Source of the DNA: JANLYQ01 sp031365725
GTDB lineage: Bacteria > Actinomycetota > Actinomycetes > JACCUZ01
Direction of reading: 5' to 3'
DNA: 21,480 bases
NCBI GenBank assembly: GCA_031365725.1
Contig: JANLYQ010000107.1
Span: 1 to 21,480, forward strand
Shown here: piece after piece, positions 16,718 to 21,480 of the stretch
Numbering within the stretch: position 1 is the first letter of the stretch
How the letters are laid out: each line of letters begins with the position of its first letter
Program-made: the position numbers and the translations under genes
The notes under the pieces: generated by a model
Told to the model about the DNA's origin: nothing
Databases searched by the model: none
Seen by the model: only the letters and a program-made list of their open reading frames with translations

Positions 16718-17382
16718 CGCGCCAGCACCGCACTCATGTCGTGCACGGCGCGGAGATAGCCGCCGACGGTGCCGGTGACCTTCGATCGGCCGGTGCGCGG
16801 GTGGTAGGACACCGGCATCTCCGTGATGCACCATCCGGCGGTGGCTGCGCGGAGCACCGTCTCGAGGGGATAACCCGAGCGCCGGTCGGCGATCTCCAGG
16901 GCGAGCAGGTCGACACGGCGGGCCACCCGGACCGGGCCGAGGTCGCGCATAGCGACGCCGGTACGCCGGCGGACGGCCCGGGCCAAGGCTGCGTTGGCCA
17001 GCCGCGACGAAGGCGACCAGGCGCTGCGGGTCGTGGGTCGTCGTCGGCCGACGACGAGGTCCGCCTGGTCGTCGAGCACGAGAGCACAGAGAGCGGGCAG
17101 CTCGGCCGGGTCGAGTGAGCCGTCGGCGTCCATCACCACCACGATGTCAGCGGCGGCGACCTCCAGACCGGCGTGACAGGCAGCGCCGTAGCCACGTTGC
17201 GGCACGGCAACCACGGTGGCACCGAGGCCACGGGCCACGTCGGGCGAGCCGTCGCTGGACCCGTTGTCCGCGACGATGGCGTGGTAGCCGTCCGGGAGCC
17301 GTTCGAGGACCCACGGCAGGGCCGCCGCCTCGTCCAGGCATGGCAGCACGACGTCGATGGGCACGCGCGCGAGCCTATGCAC
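16714..17382 (-). CDS. Family 2 glycosyltransferase (DPM1-like, soluble)
   Basis: A 222-aa GT-A glycosyltransferase of family 2. Motifs are DVVLPCLDEAAALPWVL (10-26), ADNGSSDGS (38-46) for the nucleotide-sugar, the metal-binding VVVMDADGSLDP (81-92) with a DxD-like DAD, SGYPLET (169-175), and a C-terminal PRTGRSKVTGT (195-205). No membrane helices are predicted by eye, so it resembles the catalytic domain of polyprenyl-phosphate glycosyltransferases without their membrane tail. Donor and acceptor are unknown. The start is GTG 17382, supported by GGAGG 5 nt upstream; an in-frame GTG six codons later is possible. The gene overlaps DUF2064 by 4 nt and is separated by 84 nt from the histidine kinase gene upstream. 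Confidence 0.92.
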   Translation of the reverse strand: MHRLARVPIDVVLPCLDEAAALPWVLERLPDGYHAIVADNGSSDGSPDVARGLGATVVAVPQRGYGAACHAGLEVAAADIVVVMDADGSLDPAELPALCALVLDDQADLVVGRRRPTTRSAWSPSSRLANAALARAVRRRTGVAMRDLGPVRVARRVDLLALEIADRRSGYPLETVLRAATAGWCITEMPVSYHPRTGRSKVTGTVGGYLRAVHDMSAVLAR

Positions 17383-17387
17383 GCGGA

Positions 17388-17448
17388 CCTCCGTAGGTTG
17401 TTACCGGCCGATGACGCTGTGACTATGTCCGTTCTGCAGCACTGCCAA
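17388..17448 (-). promoter_or_regulatory. RBS and candidate promoter of the GT2-DUF2064-methyltransferase unit
   Basis: On the minus strand, GGAGG (17392-17388) lies 5 nt before GTG 17382. Upstream, TTGGCA (17448-17443) and TAGTCA (17425-17420) are spaced by 17 nt, a possible -35/-10 pair. The ribosome-binding site is solid; the promoter is weak because the -10 does not end in T. Confidence 0.4.
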
Positions 17449-17466
17449 TCGCTGCGACTGGGGAAA

Positions 17467-18609
17467 TCAGTCGACGGCAAGGGGCAGTTTCAGCTCGAAC
17501 CGGCAGCCGCCGTCCAGGTTGCGCACGCTGATCTCGCCGTGATGGGCCTCGACGATGCCGCGCGCGATGGCGAGCCCCAGCCCGCCGCCCTGTTCGGCGT
17601 GCCGGGTCCGGGCCGCCTCACCGCGGAAGGCAGTGTCGAACACCCGGTCCAGGTCGCCCGCCGGGATCCCGCCGCAGGAGTCGGTCACCGACACAGAGAC
17701 GAATTGCGCCGGTGTCGACGAGGTCGCGGCTGTGACCTGGATCGTGCCGTCGGCCGGGGTGTGCCGGATCGCGTTGACGAGCAGGTTCTGCAAGGCCCGC
17801 CCCAGCTCGGTCGGGTCGACCACCACCGGAAGGTCGGCACCGGCCGACGACACGAGACGGACACCCTTGGCGCGAGCCACTGGGTCGGCGCTGGCCATCG
17901 CCTCGGCGATGAGATCGCCGGCACCGATCCGTTCGAGCTCGAGCCGTAGCGAGCCCTGCACCCGGGCCAGCTCGAACAGGTCCGACACCATCATCGACAC
18001 CCGGTCGACCTCGACCCGCAGCTGCCGGTGATAACGCGCGACGGTCGCCTCGTCGGTGATCACCTTGTCCTCGAGCGACTCGGCCATCGCGCGCATGCCG
18101 GCCAGCGGCGTGCGCAGGTCGTGGCTCATGCCCGCGACCAGGTCGCGGCGGCTCTGCTCGACCATCGCCTCGCGCACCTGTGCGTCGGTGACCCGTCGGT
18201 GTGCGTCGTCGAGGGCCGCGCCGATCGCTCGCAGCTCGACAGTGGGCAGGTCCGCCGACACCGGGATGTACGCCGGGTCACCGACCCCGTCGGCGGCCTC
18301 GACCAGAGTGCGGGTGGCGCCCCGCAACCGGGCACCGAGCAGGACCGCAGCAGCGGACGACGCCGGCAGCGACAACAGCAGCACGACGAGCATGACGGAG
18401 GAGTCGTGCTCGGAGATGAACATCTGTCGAGTCGTCAGGAGCACAGCCCCGGCGATGATGACCGCTGCAGCACCGGTCGGGACGAGGACGTGGGCGGTCA
18501 CGCCTCGGCGGCGCACCAGTCGCAGCAGAAGAGCACCGGCAACCAGCACGATCACCGCGCAGCCGAGTGTGTAGGTGGCAATGGTGAGCCAGCCGTCGAG
18601 CGGGATCAT
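17467..18609 (-). CDS. Sensor histidine kinase with intramembrane-type input region
   Basis: A 380-aa membrane histidine kinase. Three hydrophobic helices (about 8-31, 41-60, 72-94) are joined by very short loops: RLVRRRG on the basic, presumably cytoplasmic side and about 11 residues (TTRQMFISEHD) outside. There is no room for an extracytoplasmic sensor domain. A HAMP-like linker (about 92-145) precedes the H-box GMSHDLRTPLAG with phospho-acceptor His163. The ATPase domain has the N-box LQNLLVNAIRHTP (273-285), G1 DSCGGIP (310-316), F-box FDTAFRG (324-330) and G2 GGGLGLAIARGIV (341-353). All catalytic residues are kept. The start is ATG 18609, in an ATGA overlap with the response regulator. 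The open frame extends upstream only as a shadow of that gene. The signal is unknown. Confidence 0.95.
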   Translation of the reverse strand: MIPLDGWLTIATYTLGCAVIVLVAGALLLRLVRRRGVTAHVLVPTGAAAVIIAGAVLLTTRQMFISEHDSSVMLVVLLLSLPASSAAAVLLGARLRGATRTLVEAADGVGDPAYIPVSADLPTVELRAIGAALDDAHRRVTDAQVREAMVEQSRRDLVAGMSHDLRTPLAGMRAMAESLEDKVITDEATVARYHRQLRVEVDRVSMMVSDLFELARVQGSLRLELERIGAGDLIAEAMASADPVARAKGVRLVSSAGADLPVVVDPTELGRALQNLLVNAIRHTPADGTIQVTAATSSTPAQFVSVSVTDSCGGIPAGDLDRVFDTAFRGEAARTRHAEQGGGLGLAIARGIVEAHHGEISVRNLDGGCRFELKLPLAVD

Positions 18610-19301
18610 GCGGCACTCGACCGGTCGTAGCGGTAGCCGGAGCCCCAGACGGTGACGATGCGCTTCGGTGCCGCGGGGTCCACCTCGATCTTGGTGCGCA
18701 GCCGACGCACGTGCACCGTCACGGTGGACTCGTCGCCGAAGTCCCACTCCCACACCTTGGTGAGCAGCTGGGTCCGGTCGAACACGACCCCCGGGTTGCT
18801 CATCAGGAAGGCCAGCAGGTCGAGCTCTCGGCCGGTCAGCGACAAGGGCGCTCCGGCAAGGGTGGCGTCGCGCGCACCGAGGTCGAGTACGAGGTCACCG
18901 TCCCGACGTACGCCTTGTTGGTGCGCGGCGGTCGGGCCTTGCGCGCGGCGCAGCACGGCCTGCACCCGCAACATCAGCTCACGGGGACTGAACGGCTTGG
19001 TGACGTAGTCGTCGGCGCCGAGCTCGAGTCCCGCAACGCGGTCGCTCTCGGTGCCCAGTGCGGTCAGCAGCACCACCGGCACCGGTGTCGACTCGCGCAA
19101 CCGCCGGCAGACCTCCAAGCCGTCAAGACCCGGCAGCATGATGTCGAGCAGCACCAGGTCCGGGGAGTCCGACAGGGCCCGGTTGAGGGCGGTCACACCG
19201 TCAGCGACGCAGATGACCTCGTGACCGTCGAGCTCGAGGTAGCGCGTGACGACTTCGGCGATGGTGGGATCGTCCTCGGCCACCAAGATCAGCGAGCGCA
19301 C
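18606..19301 (-). CDS. OmpR/PhoB-family response regulator
   Basis: A 231-aa DNA-binding response regulator, cognate to the overlapping histidine kinase. The receiver domain (1-118) has the acidic pair Glu9/Asp10/Asp11, phospho-acceptor Asp53 (LLDIMLPGLDG), Thr80 and Lys102 (TKPF). The OmpR winged helix spans about 135-228, with LSLTGRELDLLAFL (153-166), the recognition helix region STVTVHVRRLRTKIE (192-206) and the wing VWGSGYRY (218-225). The start is GTG 19301 with GAGGGG (19312-19307) 5 nt upstream. Targets are unknown; the neighbouring GT2 unit and epimerase are candidates. A GCCCG-AGC-CGGGC repeat (19319-19331) in its own upstream region could be a binding site. Confidence 0.96.
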   Translation of the reverse strand: MRSLILVAEDDPTIAEVVTRYLELDGHEVICVADGVTALNRALSDSPDLVLLDIMLPGLDGLEVCRRLRESTPVPVVLLTALGTESDRVAGLELGADDYVTKPFSPRELMLRVQAVLRRAQGPTAAHQQGVRRDGDLVLDLGARDATLAGAPLSLTGRELDLLAFLMSNPGVVFDRTQLLTKVWEWDFGDESTVTVHVRRLRTKIEVDPAAPKRIVTVWGSGYRYDRSSAA

Positions 19302-19306
19302 GTCGT

Positions 19307-19312
19307 CCCCTC
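19307..19312 (-). promoter_or_regulatory. Ribosome-binding site of the response regulator
   Basis: GAGGGG on the minus strand, 5 nt before GTG 19301. It supports that start for the two-component operon. Confidence 0.6.
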
Positions 19313-19421
19313 GTCACCGCCCGAGCCGGGCGTCGTCCCGACGATAGGTCAATTCGGTGGGGCAGCGGGTGGTGCGAAGCAGCCCGTCACCTTCTCGTAA
19401 GACCGGCGGACGCTAGGCGGA

Positions 19422-20480
19422 CTACGCCGAACCTGAGAGATCCGTCGGCTCGGTGGCGAAAGCAGCCATGCCGTCAGCGAGAGCAACGGCTGCGGTGAAC
19501 CCGAGCTCGCGGCGAGCCCGCTCCGCCGAGGCGACGATGTGCCGGACGTCGCCGAGCCGATAGTCCCCGGTGATGATCGGTGCCGGCCCGCCGAGAGCGT
19601 CCGCGAGCGCGGCCGCCATCTCACCGACCGTCGCCGGGTGGCCGCTGGCGACGTTGAACGCCCGCGTGCCGTGCAGGTCGTGGGTGCCGACTGCTTCGAC
19701 GGCCGACCTGTTGGCCCGCGCCACATCGGTCACGTGCACGAAATCCCGTTGCTGTTCACCATCCTCGAAGACGCGAGGTGCTTGGCCTCGAGCCAGGGCC
19801 GAGCGAAACAGCGCTGCCACCCCGGCGTACGGCGTGTCGCGGGGCAGCCGCGGCCCGTAGACGTTGTGGTAGCGCAGGGCGATCGCCGAGCCGCCGGTGG
19901 CGATCGACCACGCCGCGGCGAGGTGCTCCTGGGCGACCTTGGTCGCGGCGTACCCGTTGCGCGGAGAGAGGGCGGTGTCCTCGCCGATGGTGTGCGGCGC
20001 GAGGCGTGAGCCGCAAGCCGGGCAGCCGGGCTCGAAGTGTCCGATGGCGAGGTCGTCCTCGGTGCGCTGCGCCGGTCGTACGTCGCCGTGCTCGGGACAG
20101 GTGTAACCGCCCTCGCCGTAGACGACCATGGACGAAGCCAGCACCAGCCGCCCGACGCCGGCCGCACCCATGCCGGCCAGGAGGACTGCGCTTCCTAGGT
20201 CGTTTCGGGAGACGTAGTCCGGCAGGTCCGCCACTCCGGATCCGAGCCCGACCTTGGCAGCCTGGTGGCAGACGACGTCGACGTCGTCGAGAACCGTGCT
20301 GACGGCGGCAGGGTCCGTGACACTGCCGACCACGAGGGTGGCCGCGCCGACCTCGTCCTGCGCGCCCGGGCCGGCGGTCGAAAGGTCGTCGAGAATCCGC
20401 ACCTCGTGGCCGGCCGCCAGCAGGTCCTCGACCACGTGCGAGCCGATGAAGCCGCACCCACCCGTCACCAACACGCGCAT
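19422..20480 (-). CDS. NAD-dependent epimerase/dehydratase (extended SDR) with zinc-knuckle-like insert
   Basis: A 352-aa extended short-chain dehydrogenase/reductase, probably acting on a nucleotide-sugar. The Rossmann motif GGCGFIG is at 7-13 and LDDLS at 30-34 suggests NAD binding. The strand VLASSMVVYG (113-122) carries the catalytic Ser, and Y177-AAT-K181 is the catalytic pair. RYHNVYGPR (203-211) is the usual epimerase substrate-loop motif. Between strand and catalytic Tyr lies an insertion of about 45 residues (124-168) with CPEH (Cys128, His131) and CPAC (Cys153, Cys156), spaced like a four-ligand zinc site. Ordinary UDP-galactose epimerases lack it. The exact sugar cannot be assigned. 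The stop is 120 nt before the response regulator start on the same strand. Confidence 0.9.
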   Translation of the reverse strand: MRVLVTGGCGFIGSHVVEDLLAAGHEVRILDDLSTAGPGAQDEVGAATLVVGSVTDPAAVSTVLDDVDVVCHQAAKVGLGSGVADLPDYVSRNDLGSAVLLAGMGAAGVGRLVLASSMVVYGEGGYTCPEHGDVRPAQRTEDDLAIGHFEPGCPACGSRLAPHTIGEDTALSPRNGYAATKVAQEHLAAAWSIATGGSAIALRYHNVYGPRLPRDTPYAGVAALFRSALARGQAPRVFEDGEQQRDFVHVTDVARANRSAVEAVGTHDLHGTRAFNVASGHPATVGEMAAALADALGGPAPIITGDYRLGDVRHIVASAERARRELGFTAAVALADGMAAFATEPTDLSGSA

Positions 20481-20488
20481 GACCGGTG

Positions 20489-20494
20489 ACGCTA
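20489..20494 (-). promoter_or_regulatory. Candidate -10 element for a leaderless epimerase transcript
   Basis: On the minus strand TAGCGT (TANNNT type) ends 8 nt before ATG 20480, and no Shine-Dalgarno lies between. This spacing would put the transcription start on or next to the start codon. No -35 match is seen. The gap to the upstream gene is only 40 nt. Confidence 0.3.
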
Positions 20495-20520
20495 TCGGTG
20501 CAGCACCTGGTGGTGTGGCG

Positions 20521-21465
20521 TCAGGTCGTCGCGCGGCGCAGCCCGGCCAGCGCCTCGGTCAGCAGAGCCGCGCGTCCCTCGACATCGGCGTAGTCGGCCA
20601 GCGCCGCGCACAACGACACGGCCAGCACCCGGGCGCGCAGCGCGCGTTCCGGCGGCACGTGGTGGCCGTACGCCGACAGCAGCGAGGCCCGTGCGTCACC
20701 CTCGAAAGCGGCATAGGCCAGCGACAGGTCAACAGCGGGGTCGGCCAGGCACATGTCACCCCAGTCGATGACGCCGGCCGCATCCCCGGAGTCGTCGACG
20801 AGCAGGTGGCGCAGGTTCAGGTCGCCGTGGACGAGGACCTCGACGTCGGTGGGCGGCGCGAGGGCTGTTCCGGTCGCGAGCAGCACGTCGACAGCCCGGT
20901 CGTCCCTGCTGCCGATGTCCCAGCTGCCACGCGCCGCGAGGTGATCGAGGCACGCGCGGGCCATCGGGCCACGCACGGCTGGCTGAGCCCGGCGCATCGG
21001 GTCGTGCGGCAGCAGCTCGGCCGGTCCGTCGAGCTCGTCCGGCAACGTCGGGTCATGCAGGGCGGAGAGGAAGGTGCCGACGTGCGCGCCGAGGGTGCCG
21101 CGGTCACCGGTGAGCCGCGCCTCGGGCAGCTCGGTGCCGACCAGCAGCCGAGCACCCCAGAAGGGCCACGGGAACGTCTCACTCGGCGCACCGATCAGCT
21201 CCGGCACCGGGATCGCGATCGGCAACCGGGGAGCCAGCAGGGGCAGCAGAGCCACCTCGCGATCGAACAGCGGCACCGCGATCCCCCGCCGGGGGAAGCG
21301 CACGGCCCACTGCTGGCGTACGACGTGAACGGTGTTGTCCCACCCGTCAGCGAGGTGCTCGACCTCCTCGACCCGCAGGTCCGCGAACCGGTCCGGCATC
21401 TGGGTGGCGAGCAGGTCGCGGGCGTGCGCTTCGTCGACCACGTGCTCGGCGTCCCAGACGTTCAC
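20521..21465 (-). CDS. Aminoglycoside phosphotransferase (APH)-fold kinase, start uncertain
   Basis: A 314-aa protein of the APH/choline kinase superfamily. The catalytic loop VHGDLNLRHLLVDD (212-225, HGDLN with the catalytic Asp) and the metal-binding GVIDWGD (231-237) are clear. The N-terminal lobe carries WAVRFPRRG (53-61) with a likely ATP-binding Arg in place of the usual Lys, and a conserved Glu70. Members phosphorylate aminoglycosides, macrolides, homoserine, sugars or unknown metabolites, and most genomic actinobacterial copies have no shown resistance role, so a resistance call is not justified. GTG 21465 has no Shine-Dalgarno and the frame stays open to the window edge, so the true start may lie beyond it. 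It is 40 nt upstream of the epimerase on the same strand. Confidence 0.85.
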   Translation of the reverse strand: MNVWDAEHVVDEAHARDLLATQMPDRFADLRVEEVEHLADGWDNTVHVVRQQWAVRFPRRGIAVPLFDREVALLPLLAPRLPIAIPVPELIGAPSETFPWPFWGARLLVGTELPEARLTGDRGTLGAHVGTFLSALHDPTLPDELDGPAELLPHDPMRRAQPAVRGPMARACLDHLAARGSWDIGSRDDRAVDVLLATGTALAPPTDVEVLVHGDLNLRHLLVDDSGDAAGVIDWGDMCLADPAVDLSLAYAAFEGDARASLLSAYGHHVPPERALRARVLAVSLCAALADYADVEGRAALLTEALAGLRRATT

Positions 21466-21480
21466 CGGCCCGCGGACCAG

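Noticed and set aside
19301..19339. Direct repeat CGTCGTCCC at 19301-19309 and 19331-19339 upstream of the response regulator
   Set aside because: One copy overlaps the start codon, and 9-bp GC-rich repeats are expected by chance here. It is too weak to call an operator.
20521..21465. Aminoglycoside resistance gene
   Set aside because: Only superfamily motifs are visible; most chromosomal APH-fold proteins have other or unknown substrates.

Overview
The window is GC-rich and densely coded, with many 1- and 4-nt gene overlaps and GTG starts. Gene content and order point to an actinomycete; a Micrococcales-type high-GC actinobacterium is my guess, but the sequence gives no species-level marker. 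There are no rRNA or tRNA genes, CRISPR arrays, insertion sequences or integrases that I can see.

Layout. (1) Positions 1-5218, + strand: a SUF iron-sulfur cluster assembly operon, sufB (5' end outside the window)-sufD-Rieske ferredoxin-sufC-sufS-sufU-sufT, with every junction overlapping by 1 or 4 nt. SufS supplies persulfide sulfur, SufU relays it, SufBCD is the scaffold, and SufT and the Rieske protein are accessory. (2) Positions 5219-5690: a 472-nt convergent gap with three strong inverted repeats and no recognisable gene. (3) Positions 5691-9264, - strand: an 847-aa polytopic membrane protein whose C-terminus is an alpha/beta-hydrolase, and upstream of it a YpfJ-type zinc metallopeptidase. 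(4) Positions 9265-15405, + strand: an ABC-F ATPase with a possibly regulated leader, a 69-aa helix-turn-helix protein, a crotonase-family protein without a normal start codon, an acyl-CoA dehydrogenase, and a fused ABC exporter half-transporter. From memory, the nearness of suf, ABC-F, small HTH and crotonase genes resembles the Mycobacterium tuberculosis Rv1461-Rv1473A neighbourhood. (5) Positions 15406-21480, - strand, read right to left: an APH-fold kinase, an NAD-dependent epimerase with an inserted zinc-knuckle-like motif, an OmpR-type response regulator, its histidine kinase, a family 2 glycosyltransferase, a DUF2064 glycosyltransferase-like protein and a SAM methyltransferase. The last three overlap by 4 nt and form one unit, as do the two regulators.

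The items most worth a second look are: the hydrolase whose apparent active-site parts are separated by about 670 residues of membrane protein; the leader of the ABC-F gene (short ORF plus a stem that can cover the Shine-Dalgarno); the crotonase with neither a standard start codon nor one of the two catalytic glutamates; and the two-component/epimerase/GT2/DUF2064/methyltransferase cluster, which looks like an uncharacterised sugar- or glycan-modifying pathway. Most of the long open frames opposite real genes are GC-driven shadows and were left out.
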